NCBI RefSeq assembly: GCF_018413605.1
Contig: NZ_JAHCDN010000001.1
Span: 682,001-746,000, forward strand
From: Variovorax sp. PCZ-1
Lineage (GTDB): Bacteria; Pseudomonadota; Gammaproteobacteria; Burkholderiales; Burkholderiaceae_C
Length of the DNA: 64,000 nt
Direction of reading: 5' to 3'
The notes beneath the pieces were generated by a model. The model was given only the letters and a program-made list of their open reading frames with translations. It did not search any database and was not told the DNA's origin. A program made the translations under genes and the position numbers. Each line of letters opens with the position of its first letter. Position 1 is the stretch's first letter. Of the stretch, positions 34,193 through 43,835 are shown in pieces.

Positions 34193-34807
34193 ATGCCCGT
34201 GATCGTCGTCGCCAATCCCAAGGGCGGGGTTGGTAAAACCACTCTTTCCACCAATATCGCCGGCTATTTCGCCTCCAAAGGCCATGCCGTGATGCTGGGC
34301 GATGCGGATCGCCAGCAATCCTCCAAGCTTTGGCTTGGGCTTCGCCCCACTGCTGCGCGCCCTATCCAAAGCTGGGATGTGAGTGATGGTGTGGCCAAGC
34401 CACCCAAGGGCGTGACGCATGTGGTGCTGGATACGCCGGGCGGCCTGCATGGCGGCAATTTCAAAGATGCGATGAAAGTGGCTCATAAAGTGATCGTGCC
34501 ACTTCAGCCCAGCGTGTTTGATATTTTTGCCACGCGTGCTTTTCTTGATCAGCTGGCTCAGCACAGCAAAGCCAGCCAATTGCAAGTTGGTATCGTGGGC
34601 ATGCGCGTGGATTCACGCACGATTGCAGCGGAGAAACTTCAAGAATTTGTCGGCAGCTTAGGGCTCCCAGTGCTCGGCTTTCTGCGAGACACGCAAAACT
34701 ATATTCACCTCGCTGCGCGCGGCCTCACGCTCTGGGATGTTGCGCCCAGCCGCGTGGAGAAAGACGTGGAGCAATGGCAGGCTTTGACGGCGTTTTTGGA
34801 TAAATAA
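34193..34807 (+). CDS. ParA-family (MipZ/Soj-like) ATPase
   Basis: A 204-residue P-loop ATPase of the ParA/MinD type. The deviant Walker A motif is ANPKGGVGKTTLSTNIAGYFA at residue 7, and a second motif is HVVLDTPGGLHGG. ATG at 34193 follows AAGGAGAACAAG, which fixes the start over an upstream alternative. No ParB or centromere-like repeats are adjacent, so it is an orphan that may position a protein complex rather than partition DNA. The MaoC gene follows after 14 bases. Confidence 0.88.
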   Translation: MPVIVVANPKGGVGKTTLSTNIAGYFASKGHAVMLGDADRQQSSKLWLGLRPTAARPIQSWDVSDGVAKPPKGVTHVVLDTPGGLHGGNFKDAMKVAHKVIVPLQPSVFDIFATRAFLDQLAQHSKASQLQVGIVGMRVDSRTIAAEKLQEFVGSLGLPVLGFLRDTQNYIHLAARGLTLWDVAPSRVEKDVEQWQALTAFLDK

Positions 34808-34821
34808 GCGGAATTTTTGGT

Positions 34822-35298
34822 ATGGCACGTTTTCAAACCCTTGCGCAAGTGGTAGCGCTGGTTGGCCAAGAAGTGGCCGTGAGCGAGTGGACGCTGATCA
34901 CGCAAGAGCAGGTGCAAAAATTTGCCGAAGCCACAGGTGATTTTCAGTGGATTCATGTGGACGTAGAGCGCGCTAAAGCCGGGCCTTTTGGCGCGCCGAT
35001 TGCGCATGGTTTCCTCACGCTGTCTTTGATTGCGAAGTTTTTTGATGAAACCTTGCAGATCGACGAACCCAGCATGGGCGTGAACTACGGCCTCAACAAA
35101 GTCCGCTTCATGGCTCCCGTGCCCGTGGGCAGCCGCTTGCGGGCGCGCTTGAAGCTCTTGGCTACCGAGCCTGTGGGCGGGCCGGGCGGGTCAACTGGGG
35201 TGCAGATGACCTGGGAAGTGAAGATCGAGCGAGAGGGCTCGGATAAGCCGGTTTGCGTAGCGGAGAGTTTGGCTCGGCGGTATCCTGTTTCTGCTTGA
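34822..35298 (+). CDS. MaoC-like (R)-enoyl-CoA hydratase
   Basis: A 158-residue hot-dog-fold hydratase. The catalytic motif is FAEATGDFQWIHVDVERAKAGPFGAPIAHGFLTLSL, with the Asp and His dyad (D in TGDFQ, H in WIH), and the long helix follows. Such enzymes hydrate enoyl-CoA in beta-oxidation or polyhydroxyalkanoate supply. It is co-directional with the parA-like gene. The substrate is not known. Confidence 0.9.
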   Translation: MARFQTLAQVVALVGQEVAVSEWTLITQEQVQKFAEATGDFQWIHVDVERAKAGPFGAPIAHGFLTLSLIAKFFDETLQIDEPSMGVNYGLNKVRFMAPVPVGSRLRARLKLLATEPVGGPGGSTGVQMTWEVKIEREGSDKPVCVAESLARRYPVSA

Positions 35299-35347
35299 TT
35301 TTTGGGCTTTCTGGTGGTTTGACGCGACCCGCTCGCCTGCCCCGTGA

Positions 35348-35527
35348 CGTGCCCGAAAAAGCCGAGGACTGGCTTTTTCAGCGTGCTGTGCTTGGTTTCC
35401 CGAGCTGCCATCATTTGTGGCAATGATTACATGGTTGGCCGCGCCCGACCGAGCCAGTCTTCGTTTTTTCAGACCCATCACGGAGCGGGTATGGTTGATT
35501 GGTGCGTCGTTGCTTACTATTGATTAA
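35348..35527 (+). pseudogene. Gene remnant, inverted partner of 35574-35774
   Basis: An open frame after TGA at 35345, without a clear start, contains SFVAMITWLAAPDRASL and ends where the head of dispersed element copy 12 supplies TAA. A closely similar peptide is encoded in inverted orientation on the other side of the element. I do not recognise the family. It is probably a truncated gene end. Confidence 0.45.
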
Positions 35528-35580
35528 ATAGCACCCTGCGCAGTATTTATGCCGGCAATCTATCTCTTTTGCTTTAAATT
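35512..35580 (+). repeat. Dispersed element copy 12 (between inverted remnants)
   Basis: Plus-strand reading: TTACTATTGATTAAATAGCA, then CCCTGCGCAG, then TATGCCGGCAATC and TTTTGCTTTAAATT. The two convergent gene remnants meet here and both take their stop codons from it. Confidence 0.88.
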
Positions 35581-35774
35581 TCTTCCAAAAAGACGTAACG
35601 ACGCGCCCACATGCGCATTAGCGCCGGAGCAGGATGCTTCGCACGGATGGCTTCTCGGTCGGGCGCGGCAAACCATGCAATCATCGCTACAAAAGACCTG
35701 TAGCTCGTAGTATCCCGCTCAGAATGCCAAAAAGAAGACAGGCCGGGCGAAGTGTCACGCGCAGGCGTAGGTAC
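35574..35774 (-). pseudogene. Gene remnant, inverted partner of 35348-35527
   Basis: The minus-strand open frame encodes SFVAMIAWFAAPDREAIR and ends MWARRYVFLEEI with a stop in the tail of copy 12. About 30 of 35 bases around this motif match the plus-strand remnant. No ATG lies near the 5' edge of the open frame. The 615 bases between the MaoC gene and rpmE2 hold only these remnants, copy 12 and the rpmE2 leader. Confidence 0.45.
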
Positions 35775-35913
35775 TCAGGCAAGACAGCAACGGAAACAAA
35801 CCAATAGGTTATAATCAAAGGCTTTGCTGCTGGTAAGTACGCATTCTGCTGTTAAAGCGCATCCATGGCTGGATGCCCAGAACTGCGCGGCTGCCCACCT
35901 GATGAGGTTCCCC

Positions 35914-36180
35914 ATGAAAGAAGGCATTCACCCTAACTACCGAGAAGTTTGCTTCTTGGATCTGTCCAACAACGCTAAATTCGTGATCCGCTCCTGCGTG
36001 AACGCGAAAGAGATGATCAAGATGGACGACGGCAAAGAGATGCCACTGTACAAGCTCGATACCTCCAGCGAATCGCATCCTTTCTACACCGGAACACAAA
36101 AATCCGTGGATAACATGGGTGGCCGCGTGGAGAAATTCCGCAACAAGTTTGCGCGCACCACACCGGCTGCGAAGAAGTAA
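35914..36180 (+). CDS. rpmE2: Ribosomal protein L31 type B
   Basis: An 88-residue large-subunit ribosomal protein. MKEGIHPNYREVCFLDLSNNAKFVIRSC and SSESHPFYTGTQKSVDNMGGRVEKFRNKF are typical L31. It lacks the CxxC zinc pairs of type A L31, so it is the zinc-independent form that often replaces type A in zinc shortage. ATG at 35914 follows GATGAGG; a longer in-frame start is not supported. Confidence 0.95.
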   Translation: MKEGIHPNYREVCFLDLSNNAKFVIRSCVNAKEMIKMDDGKEMPLYKLDTSSESHPFYTGTQKSVDNMGGRVEKFRNKFARTTPAAKK

Positions 36181-36189
36181 TTCACCGCT

Positions 36190-36252
36190 GGCGAACAGTT
36201 CTAAAAACTGTTCACAATACGAAGGCAGACTGGGTAACCAGCCTGCCTTTTT
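36190..36252 (+). terminator. Two hairpins after rpmE2
   Basis: GAACAGTT-CTAAA-AACTGTTC (36193-36212) is a perfect hairpin. A second, imperfect one (AAGGCAGACTGG paired with CCAGCCTGCCTTT) ends in TTTTT near 36250 and is the likely terminator. Confidence 0.75.
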
Positions 36253-36258
36253 CATTGC

Positions 36259-37977
36259 ATGACATCTTTACCTGCATCAACCCCTGCCACCACACCTGCG
36301 ATCGTGACGCAGGAGGCGGTGCGCCGCTTGCCGAGATGGGCCTTGCTCGTTTTGAGCGTGGCTTATGTGTTGGCTGGATTTATCGGGCGTGATCCTTGGA
36401 AGAGCGCAGATATCTCAGCCTTTGGCCAGATGAGGGAGTTGGCCTTGGGGCAGAGTGATTGGCTGGCACCTACGTTGTTTGGGCAAGTTCCTCATTTGTC
36501 TGGCTTGGTGCCTTATTGGTTGGGTGCTGGCTTTATTCAGATGAATACGCTCTTGGGCTCACCGCTGCCGATGGATGTGGCTGCGCGTGTTCCGTTTGCC
36601 TTGCTGCTCGCTCTGACATTGGCCAGCACATGGTACGCAGTCTATTATTTAGCGCGCATGCCGCAAGCGCAGCCTGTGCCTTTTGCGTTCGGGGGTGAGG
36701 CCGATCCTGTGAGTTATGCGCGCAGTTTGGCCGATGGCAGCTTGCTGGCGTTGCTCGCTATGCTGGGCTTGGCGCAACTTTCGCATGAGACTACGCCGAC
36801 TTTGGCTCAATTGGCGTTTTCTGCGCTCTTGTTTTATGCCGTGGCCTCGTCCAGCTTACGTATTTGGGCGCCTGCGATTGCTTTGCTTTTAGCGAGTTTT
36901 GGTTTGGCTCTTTCGGGCGTGCCAGCGTTCGGCTTGGCTTTATGTTTGGCAGCAGCTTTGGTGCGCGGTCTTCAAAACGACGAGAAGGCCATCAGATGGG
37001 CGAGTGCATTTGCCGTCTGCGGCATGCTGGCTGCTGCACTCGCCAGCAGCCTGGGGCAGTGGCATGCGCATTTGGGTAGCTTGCCTGCAAGTTCTCGCGA
37101 GTGGTGGAATTTAGGCAAACTCTGGGTGTGGTTCACATGGCCTGCTTGGCCGCTGGCACTCGTAGCGCTTTGGCGCTGGCGGCGTTGGTGGCGCAGCTTG
37201 CATATCGCTTGGCCGGCAGCCGTGCTGGCGGTCATGGTGGTGGCGACCATCGTGCGGCCGGGTGCCGATCGCACTTTGCTCTTGGCCATGCCGGCTTTTG
37301 CTTGCTTGGCAGCCATGGCTTTGCCGACTTTGCATCGCAGTGTGAGCGCGCTGGTCGATTGGTTCACGATTTTGTTTTTTGCTGGCTGCGGTGTGGTGAT
37401 TTGGGTGATTTATCTGGCCATGCATCTGGGTGTTCCAGCCAAGCCTGCAGCCAATGTGCGCCGCTTGTTGCCCGGCTTCGAGCCGAGCTTTTCTTCCATC
37501 GCTTTGGTAGCCGCTTTGGTGGCCACCGTCGGTTGGATCGCTGTGATCGTATGGCGCACAGGGCGGCATCGCTCTGCGCTTTGGAAATCTCTGGTGATTC
37601 CGGCGAGTGGCGCAGTCACATGCTGGATTTTGCTCACGAGCTTGTGGATGCCTATGCTTGATTACGCGCGCAGCTATGCGCCGATGATCGCGCGTGTGCA
37701 ACTGCATGTGGGTAAGGCATCCTGTGTACATGGCGTATCTCTCACACACGCTCAAGCGACAGCGCTGCAGTTTCATGGCCGCTACGCAGTGATACCCTTG
37801 GCAGCAGATCAGCCAAGTATGCAAGGCTGCGATTGGATGATTGTGGAGGCAGACCGATTGAAGCAGACGAATTTTGTATTGCCCAGTGGTTGGCTGCAAA
37901 CGCATAGCGTGCGTCGCCGTTCGTCCACCGACTCTGAGACGCTTTTGATCTACAAGCGAGTGGGCTCTCAAACGTGA
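36259..37977 (+). CDS. Polytopic membrane protein, ArnT/PMT-like GT-C glycosyltransferase
   Basis: A 572-residue protein with 10-12 membrane segments and a C-terminal soluble part of about 100 residues. Near the start, FIGRDPWKSADISAFGQMRELALGQSDWLAPTLFG resembles the first periplasmic loop of ArnT/PMT-type transferases, which carries the catalytic Asp and a following helix. These enzymes move a sugar from a lipid carrier onto lipid A or a protein. The donor and acceptor are unknown and the match is from pattern only. It overlaps the MATE gene by 4 bases. Confidence 0.7.
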   Translation: MTSLPASTPATTPAIVTQEAVRRLPRWALLVLSVAYVLAGFIGRDPWKSADISAFGQMRELALGQSDWLAPTLFGQVPHLSGLVPYWLGAGFIQMNTLLGSPLPMDVAARVPFALLLALTLASTWYAVYYLARMPQAQPVPFAFGGEADPVSYARSLADGSLLALLAMLGLAQLSHETTPTLAQLAFSALLFYAVASSSLRIWAPAIALLLASFGLALSGVPAFGLALCLAAALVRGLQNDEKAIRWASAFAVCGMLAAALASSLGQWHAHLGSLPASSREWWNLGKLWVWFTWPAWPLALVALWRWRRWWRSLHIAWPAAVLAVMVVATIVRPGADRTLLLAMPAFACLAAMALPTLHRSVSALVDWFTILFFAGCGVVIWVIYLAMHLGVPAKPAANVRRLLPGFEPSFSSIALVAALVATVGWIAVIVWRTGRHRSALWKSLVIPASGAVTCWILLTSLWMPMLDYARSYAPMIARVQLHVGKASCVHGVSLTHAQATALQFHGRYAVIPLAADQPSMQGCDWMIVEADRLKQTNFVLPSGWLQTHSVRRRSSTDSETLLIYKRVGSQT

Positions 37978-39335
37978 GCCAAACCAGTGCATCTACGCGC
38001 CAAGAACTTGGCGTGATCGCCCAGCATGCCAAAGTGATTGGCGTGGGGCAACTGGCGACCATGGCCTATGGCGTGACGGATGCTGTGGTGGCTGGCCGCT
38101 ATTCTGATGAAGCATTGGCTACGCTGGCTGTTGCATCCAGTATTTTCATCAGCATTTATGTAGGGCTGATGAGTGTGATGCAGGCTCTGATGCCGATTTA
38201 CTCGGAGTTGAACGGCGCGAAGAAGCCTTTGGAGCTGGGTAAGGCGTTTCGTCAATCCTTGTATTTGGGGCTGGCGCTGATGCTGTTTGGCATGGCCGTG
38301 ATGATGCAATCGGGCATCTTTTTAGAAATGTTTGGTGTACCCGAGAAGCTGCGCCCCGGCGCGGTGCAGTATTTGAGTATTCTGGGTTGGGCGTTAATTC
38401 CCACGCTGGGCTTTCGCATGTTTGGCGCGCTTAACCAATCGCTGGGTGCGCCGCGCATCGTGATGCAAATTCAAATTGCTGCGTTGGCATTCAAAATTCC
38501 GCTCACGGTCTGGTTTGTGTTTGGCGGCTTGGGTCTGCCAGCGATGGGCGTGGTGGGCTGCGCTTGGGCGAGTTTCGCTGTGAACTGCTTGACGCTGATC
38601 GCCGCAGGCATCACCTTGCATAAGAGTTCACTGTACAAACCTTTGGCTTTGTTTGCACAATTTGAGTCACCGAATTGGAAGAGACTCAAAACCTATATGG
38701 CGCTTGGCGTGCCTGCAGGTTTGGCGAGTTTTGTGGAAGTCACATCGTATGCCTTGATGGGCTTACTCGTGGCGCGCATGGGCGTGATTGCGACAGCTTC
38801 GCATCAGATTGCGGCGAGTGTGGCTGCTGTGCTCTTCATGATGCCGCTTTCGCTCTCGATTGCCAGTAGCGCGCGCGTTTCGTATTGGATGGGCGCTGGT
38901 AACCCTGCACTGGCTGGCGCGCTTGCGCGCTCTGCGCTCAAACTCACAGTGGGCGTGGCCTTATGCGCAAGTAGTGTGATGGCTTTGCTGGCAGTGCCGA
39001 TTGCGAATTTGTATTCCAGCAGTCCTGAAGTGGCTAAGCTGGGCGCGAGCTTGCTGCTTTTTGTGGCTTTGTATCACGTCGCAGATGCATGGCAGACGAT
39101 TGGCTGCTTTTTGCTGCGTTGCTGGCGTATCACGGTGATGCCATTGATCGTCTATGGCTTGACGCTATGGGGTTTGGGTCTGGGTGGTGGATTTGTGTTG
39201 GCCTACCAAGGCTTGAATGGCATTGCAGCATGGCAGCAACCAGCTGCTTTTTGGCTTATGGGTTTTGTGGCGCTTTGCTTGGCAGCCAGTGCTTTTCAGT
39301 GGCGTATTTGGCAGCTGACTAAGCCGCCAACCTGA
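37974..39335 (+). CDS. MATE-family efflux transporter
   Basis: A 453-residue membrane protein with 12 hydrophobic helices in two halves, exporting drugs or cationic metabolites with a Na+ or H+ gradient. Features typical of MATE proteins include [49 protein letters not shown] and [63 protein letters not shown]. The start is GTG at 37974, overlapping the upstream stop. It converges with phoR, with a small overlap of the 3' ends. Confidence 0.92.
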   Translation: MSQTSASTRQELGVIAQHAKVIGVGQLATMAYGVTDAVVAGRYSDEALATLAVASSIFISIYVGLMSVMQALMPIYSELNGAKKPLELGKAFRQSLYLGLALMLFGMAVMMQSGIFLEMFGVPEKLRPGAVQYLSILGWALIPTLGFRMFGALNQSLGAPRIVMQIQIAALAFKIPLTVWFVFGGLGLPAMGVVGCAWASFAVNCLTLIAAGITLHKSSLYKPLALFAQFESPNWKRLKTYMALGVPAGLASFVEVTSYALMGLLVARMGVIATASHQIAASVAAVLFMMPLSLSIASSARVSYWMGAGNPALAGALARSALKLTVGVALCASSVMALLAVPIANLYSSSPEVAKLGASLLLFVALYHVADAWQTIGCFLLRCWRITVMPLIVYGLTLWGLGLGGGFVLAYQGLNGIAAWQQPAAFWLMGFVALCLAASAFQWRIWQLTKPPT

Positions 39336-40677
39336 GCTCTGTCATCAACACACGATTGGCCGGAAGCGTGAATGCAAAGCGTGAGCCTTTGCCCAGCTCT
39401 GAACTGATGCGCAATTCGCCGCCATGGCGCTGCACCACATGTTTGACGATAGATAGCCCCAAGCCTGTGCCGCCGCTCTCGCGTGAACGGCTTCGATCGA
39501 CCCGATAAAAACGCTCGGTCAAACGCGGCAGGTGTTCAGGTGCAATACCCGCGCCCGTGTCTTGGACCGCAAACTCAACACGGTCATCCGGTAAGAGCCG
39601 CAAACTCACCTCCACTGCGCCACCGGGGGGCGTGTAGCGCAAGGCGTTTTGCACAAGATTGCTGCTGGCACTGAGCAATTCGGTACTGTCGCCAAGCAAA
39701 TCTAAATGCTGTACTGTGCAATCGAAGTGCAGGCGGTGTGTACCATGGCCCGGCAGATCCATTACTTGCATCATGGCGCGCGCATCGCGCTCGAGCTGTG
39801 ACATCAGCTGGCTTACAGGTAGGCGCGCTTCATAGCTGGGCGCAGGGCTGGCCTCCAGGCGTGAGAGTGTGAGCAAATCGCTCACCAAGCTTTGCATACG
39901 CTGGCTTTGCTCTTGCATCAAACTTAAATACCGACTGCGCTGCGCTTCATCGAGGGGTAGGTTTTGCAAGGTTTCCACGAAACCAGACAGTACCGTGAGG
40001 GGTGTGCGAATTTCATGCGACACATTGGCTACGAAATCTCGGCGCTGCGCTTCGGCTAATTCCAGTGCGGTGATATCGCGCACCAACATCAAAAGCTTGG
40101 AGACGTTACCTTGTACGTTCGAGCCGTAGCGGTGCAATTGAGCCGACAGGCGTTTAGGGTGCTGCGCTGTGCTGCTTGCAGTTTCAAACACCACGTCGTG
40201 TGAGTAATCGCCCGCCTGCAAATACTCCGAGAATTCCGGCGCGCGTACCAGATTTGTGATGTGTTGCAAGACATCGCGTTGGGCATCAATCTCAAGAAGC
40301 TGAGCGCCGGTTTGATTGGACCACTCAATACGAGTTTGTGCGTCCAGCAGCAACACCCCATTGGGCGAGGCTTGAATCGCAGATAGAAAATCTTGCAAGC
40401 GCTGATCGCTTTGCCTCAGTTGCTGTTCGCTTAAACGCAAAAGATGACGTACACGTTGCGTGAGTAGCCCCCATGAGCCTTGGGATTCTTGCAGTGGCAG
40501 ACCCGCTTGCGCATTGCGCAACTGCTGATCAAACTGCCGCATGCGCCAGCTGTCCCAAACCAACCACAGCAGCACACCTAGCAAACCACCCCAAACCGCG
40601 TTTTGTAAAGAAAAAAGGGCTATAGCCGGCAAGAAACCTGCGCAGAATGCTATTAAAAGTGTAGTAATGCGATTCAT
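39319..40677 (-). CDS. phoR: Phosphate regulon sensor histidine kinase PhoR
   Basis: The 452-residue membrane kinase senses Pi status through PstSCAB/PhoU and phosphorylates PhoB. It has two N-terminal helices (about 4-24 and 27-44), a PAS domain ([24 protein letters not shown]), an H-box [23 protein letters not shown], and an ATPase domain with [32 protein letters not shown] and [18 protein letters not shown]. Residues about 3-24 ([20 protein letters not shown]) are encoded by a dispersed element, so the first membrane helix derives from it. The gene converges with the MATE gene. Confidence 0.95.
   Translation of the reverse strand: MNRITTLLIAFCAGFLPAIALFSLQNAVWGGLLGVLLWLVWDSWRMRQFDQQLRNAQAGLPLQESQGSWGLLTQRVRHLLRLSEQQLRQSDQRLQDFLSAIQASPNGVLLLDAQTRIEWSNQTGAQLLEIDAQRDVLQHITNLVRAPEFSEYLQAGDYSHDVVFETASSTAQHPKRLSAQLHRYGSNVQGNVSKLLMLVRDITALELAEAQRRDFVANVSHEIRTPLTVLSGFVETLQNLPLDEAQRSRYLSLMQEQSQRMQSLVSDLLTLSRLEASPAPSYEARLPVSQLMSQLERDARAMMQVMDLPGHGTHRLHFDCTVQHLDLLGDSTELLSASSNLVQNALRYTPPGGAVEVSLRLLPDDRVEFAVQDTGAGIAPEHLPRLTERFYRVDRSRSRESGGTGLGLSIVKHVVQRHGGELRISSELGKGSRFAFTLPANRVLMTELRLAA
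40603..40668 (-). repeat. Dispersed element copy 13 (phoR N-terminus)
   Basis: Minus-strand reading: ATTACTACACTTTTAATAGC, then ATTCTGCGCAG, then TTGCCGGCTATAGCCC and TTTTTTCTTTACAAAA. It begins 9 bases after the phoR start codon and is read sense in the same frame as copy 4. Confidence 0.87.
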
Positions 40678-40690
40678 CGCCTACCCATGC

Positions 40691-41392
40691 TTAGGTGGTC
40701 TGTGAAACTGCTTGTGCTGTGATTCTATAGCCAGCGCCACGAACTGTGTCAATCATGCTGCCCGCACCTTGTAGTGCTTCGCGCAAACGTTTGATGTGTA
40801 CATCAACAGTTCGCTCTTCAATGAAAACATGATCGCCCCAAACTTTATCCAAGAGCTGCGCCCGGCTGTGAACGCGCTCAGGATGAGCCATCAAGTAGCG
40901 TAGCAGTTTGAATTCTGTAGGTCCCACTTTCAGCTCAGCACCAGAGAAACTCACGCGATGCGTCGCGCTGTCTAGCTCAAGCGAGGCAATGCTCAGCGAC
41001 TGTGCTGTTTGCTCAGGTGCGCGGCGGCGCAAAATCGCACGGATGCGTGCCATCAGCTCCTGCGTGGAAAAAGGCTTGGTGATGTAGTCGTCTGCGCCGG
41101 CATCAAGTCCTTGTATCTTGTCTGTTTCCTCAGAGCGAGCTGTGAGCAGCAAAATAGGGACTTGCCTTGTGCGCTCGGCTTTGCGCCATTGGCGCGCCAA
41201 TGCGATACCGCTGGCACCTGGTAGCATCCAATCGAGTAAAACGATGTCGGGCAGCACAGCATCCAATTCTCTTTGAGCTTGCTCGCCATCCATACAGACA
41301 ACAGGCTCAAAGCCGTTGTGCCGAAGATTGATCGCCAGCAACTCACTGATGGCGGGTTCGTCTTCAACGATCAGGGCTCGAAGGCGTTTCAT
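40691..41392 (-). CDS. phoB: Phosphate regulon response regulator PhoB
   Basis: The 233-residue OmpR-family regulator binds Pho boxes when phosphorylated by PhoR. The receiver domain has the acidic pair in VEDEPA, the phospho-acceptor Asp in DIVLLDWMLPG, and Lys in YITKPFSTQELMARI. The winged-helix domain has LKVGPTEFKLLRYLMAHPERVHSRAQLLDKVWGDHVFIEERTVDVHIKRLREAL. It lies 13 bases from phoR and 11 from phoU, in one operon. Confidence 0.97.
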   Translation of the reverse strand: MKRLRALIVEDEPAISELLAINLRHNGFEPVVCMDGEQAQRELDAVLPDIVLLDWMLPGASGIALARQWRKAERTRQVPILLLTARSEETDKIQGLDAGADDYITKPFSTQELMARIRAILRRRAPEQTAQSLSIASLELDSATHRVSFSGAELKVGPTEFKLLRYLMAHPERVHSRAQLLDKVWGDHVFIEERTVDVHIKRLREALQGAGSMIDTVRGAGYRITAQAVSQTT

Positions 41393-41403
41393 ACAGCTTC
41401 CTA

Positions 41404-42105
41404 TCAGCGAAGTGCAGACTCGATCTCATCGATCGATGTATGGCGAACATCGGTGCCTTCCACGATATAAATGATGGATTCAGCAATATTTTTGGCGTGG
41501 TCGCCAATGCGTTCAAGCGCTTTTGCTACAAACAAGAGATCCAACGATGGCGATATCGTGCGTGGATCTTCCATCATGTAAGTCACCAATTTACGAATGA
41601 AGCCGTTGAACTCGCGGTCAATTGCATCGTCTTCTTTCAAAATGGCCAGTGCAATCGAAGTATCAAGCCGTGCAAAGCCATCGAGTGATTTACGCAGGAG
41701 TCCACTGGCCAATTCAAGTGCGACGCGCAGCTCACTGGAGGGAAGGGAGCGCATGGCGCCGCTGGCAATCATGCTCTTGACCATGCGCGCAATCTTTTGC
41801 GCTTCATCGCCGATACGCTCCAAGTTGGCGGTGACACGAGCAATCGCCATCAGAAGTCGCAGATCACGTGCGGTAGGCTGACGACGGCCAATGATCGAAG
41901 TCAAATCATGGTCGATTTGGACTTCCATCGAATTCACACGTTGCTCTGCAGCGATCACGCGGTCAGAAGCTTCTGCGCTGAAGTTGGTGAGCGCCTCAAT
42001 CGCGCCGCGCATTTGTGATTCGACCAAGCCACCCATTTCCATGAGGCGACTGGAGACCGCGTTGAGATCAGAATCAAATTGTGTAGAGAGGTGTTTGTCT
42101 GCCAT
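41404..42105 (-). CDS. phoU: Phosphate signalling protein PhoU
   Basis: The 233-residue all-helical protein links the Pst transporter to PhoR and represses Pho signalling when Pi is ample. Two PhoU repeats are visible: FDSDLNAVSSRLMEMGGLVESQMRGAIEAL and, in the second half, RLDTSIALAILKEDDAIDREFNGFIRKLVTYMMEDPRTISPSLDLLFVAKALERIGDHAKNIAES. The order pstS-C-A-B-phoU-phoB-phoR is common in betaproteobacteria. Confidence 0.96.
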   Translation of the reverse strand: MADKHLSTQFDSDLNAVSSRLMEMGGLVESQMRGAIEALTNFSAEASDRVIAAEQRVNSMEVQIDHDLTSIIGRRQPTARDLRLLMAIARVTANLERIGDEAQKIARMVKSMIASGAMRSLPSSELRVALELASGLLRKSLDGFARLDTSIALAILKEDDAIDREFNGFIRKLVTYMMEDPRTISPSLDLLFVAKALERIGDHAKNIAESIIYIVEGTDVRHTSIDEIESALR

Positions 42106-42143
42106 GGTGTGCCTTGAGTTGAGAGGTGCGATGCAGGTGCTGT

Positions 42144-42929
42144 TTAACCGAAACGACCTGTGATGTAGTCTTCGGTTTCTTTACGAGCAGGTTTGAAGAA
42201 CATGCTTTCTGTATCACCAAATTCCATCAGATCGCCGAGATACATATACGCGGTGTAGTCGCTGCAACGCGCAGCCTGCTGCATGTTGTGCGTCACGATC
42301 ACCACGGTGTATTCACTTTTCAATTCAGTGATCAGTTCTTCGATCTTGGCAGTAGAGATGGGATCCAATGCAGAGCAGGGCTCATCGAGCAAGAGCACTT
42401 GAGGCAATACCGCGATACCACGCGCAATGCACAGACGCTGTTGTTGACCACCGGAAAGACTGGCGCCGCTTTGGTTGAGCTTGTCTTTCACTTCGCCCCA
42501 GAGCGCCGCCTTGCGCAGTGCCCATTCCACGCGGTCATCCATCTCTGAGCTGCTCATGTTTTCAAACAGCTTCACACCGAAAGAAATGTTGTCATAGATT
42601 GACATGGGAAAAGGCGTGGGCTTTTGGAAAACCATGCCGACCTTAGCGCGGATGAGTGCGACATCTTGCTTGGAAGTGAGCAGATTTTCGCCGTCGAGCA
42701 CGATTTCGCCAGTCGCACGTTGCTCGGGATAAAGCTCAAACATACGGTTCATCGTGCGCAGCAAGGTAGATTTGCCACAGCCTGAGGGGCCGATGAATGC
42801 GGTCACCTTTTTTTCTGGAATCGTGAGGTTGATATTTTTCAGCGCGTGAAATTTACCGTAGTAGAAGTTCAGATCACGCACAGTGAGTTTGGCGGGCTCT
42901 GTAGGCAAACGAGGTTTGGTGTTTTCCAT
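42144..42929 (-). CDS. pstB: Phosphate ABC transporter ATP-binding protein PstB
   Basis: The 261-residue ATPase drives high-affinity Pi import. Walker A is GPSGCGKST (near residue 52), the ABC signature is LSGGQQQR, and Walker B is [13 protein letters not shown], with the H-loop in [15 protein letters not shown]-loop and D-loop are present. It is in operon between pstA and phoU. Confidence 0.97.
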   Translation of the reverse strand: MENTKPRLPTEPAKLTVRDLNFYYGKFHALKNINLTIPEKKVTAFIGPSGCGKSTLLRTMNRMFELYPEQRATGEIVLDGENLLTSKQDVALIRAKVGMVFQKPTPFPMSIYDNISFGVKLFENMSSSEMDDRVEWALRKAALWGEVKDKLNQSGASLSGGQQQRLCIARGIAVLPQVLLLDEPCSALDPISTAKIEELITELKSEYTVVIVTHNMQQAARCSDYTAYMYLGDLMEFGDTESMFFKPARKETEDYITGRFG

Positions 42930-42941
42930 GGTGGTATGGGT

Positions 42942-43835
42942 TTATTTTTGACGGGTGAGAACACGAGCGAGAATATTCAGTGCAAGGACAGCAACTGTGA
43001 TGATCAGCACGCCAGCCCAGGCCAGTTTTTGCCAATTTTCATAAGGGCTCATGGCGAATTTAAAGATCGTCACAGGTAGACTTGCCATTGGCTCGCGCAG
43101 GTCGTTCGTCCAGAATTGATTGGAGAGCGCCGTAAACAGCAATGGAGCGGTCTCGCCCGCAATGCGCGCCACGGCAAGCAAGATGCCAGTGACTACGCCC
43201 GCCCGTGCTGCACGCAAGGTGATGCTCATGATAACTTTGTATTTCGGTGTGCCTAAAGCGTAGGCGGCTTCACGCAGACCTGCTGGAATCAAAGCCAGCA
43301 TGTTTTCAGTGGTGCGGATCACAACCGGAATCACAATCAGCGCCAGTGCCACAATGCCTGCAGCTGCAGAGAAGGATTTGACTTGCGCCACAATCACGGC
43401 GTACACAAACAGACCAATCACGATAGAGGGTGCTGAGAGCAAAATATCGTTGACGAAGCGTGTCACGGATGCCAAACGGCTTTTCATGCCGTACTCGGCC
43501 AAATACACACCAGCCATGATGCCAATCGGTGTGCCCACCAAAGTGGCGAGCGCCACCATCACGAAAGAGCCATATAACGCATTGGCTAAACCACCCGCAT
43601 CGTTAGGCGGTGGGGTCATTTCTGTGAATACGGCCAATGAGATACCCGAGAGCCCGAGGCGCAAGGTTTCCCACAAAATCCAGGCCAACCAAAACAAGCC
43701 GAAGCTCATCGCAGCCAGGGAGAGTGCAAGCGCGATTTGATTGATGAGCTTGCGTTTGGCAAAACGTGAAGCACGTTTTTCTTTGCTCGACGGCACGGGG
43801 GCAGCTACTGAGGATGAATTCATCACGGCGCTCAT
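42942..43835 (-). CDS. pstA: Phosphate ABC transporter permease PstA
   Basis: The 297-residue inner-membrane subunit of the Pi importer has six hydrophobic segments and the ABC permease EAA-type loop near residue 190 ([26 protein letters not shown]). ATG at 43835 overlaps the pstC stop by four bases (ATGA), so the two permeases are translationally coupled. Confidence 0.95.
   Translation of the reverse strand: MSAVMNSSSVAAPVPSSKEKRASRFAKRKLINQIALALSLAAMSFGLFWLAWILWETLRLGLSGISLAVFTEMTPPPNDAGGLANALYGSFVMVALATLVGTPIGIMAGVYLAEYGMKSRLASVTRFVNDILLSAPSIVIGLFVYAVIVAQVKSFSAAAGIVALALIVIPVVIRTTENMLALIPAGLREAAYALGTPKYKVIMSITLRAARAGVVTGILLAVARIAGETAPLLFTALSNQFWTNDLREPMASLPVTIFKFAMSPYENWQKLAWAGVLIITVAVLALNILARVLTRQK

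Noticed and set aside
34193-34807. Plasmid or chromosome partition locus
   Set aside because: Only a ParA-like gene is present; no parB, no parS-like repeats and no replication gene are near.
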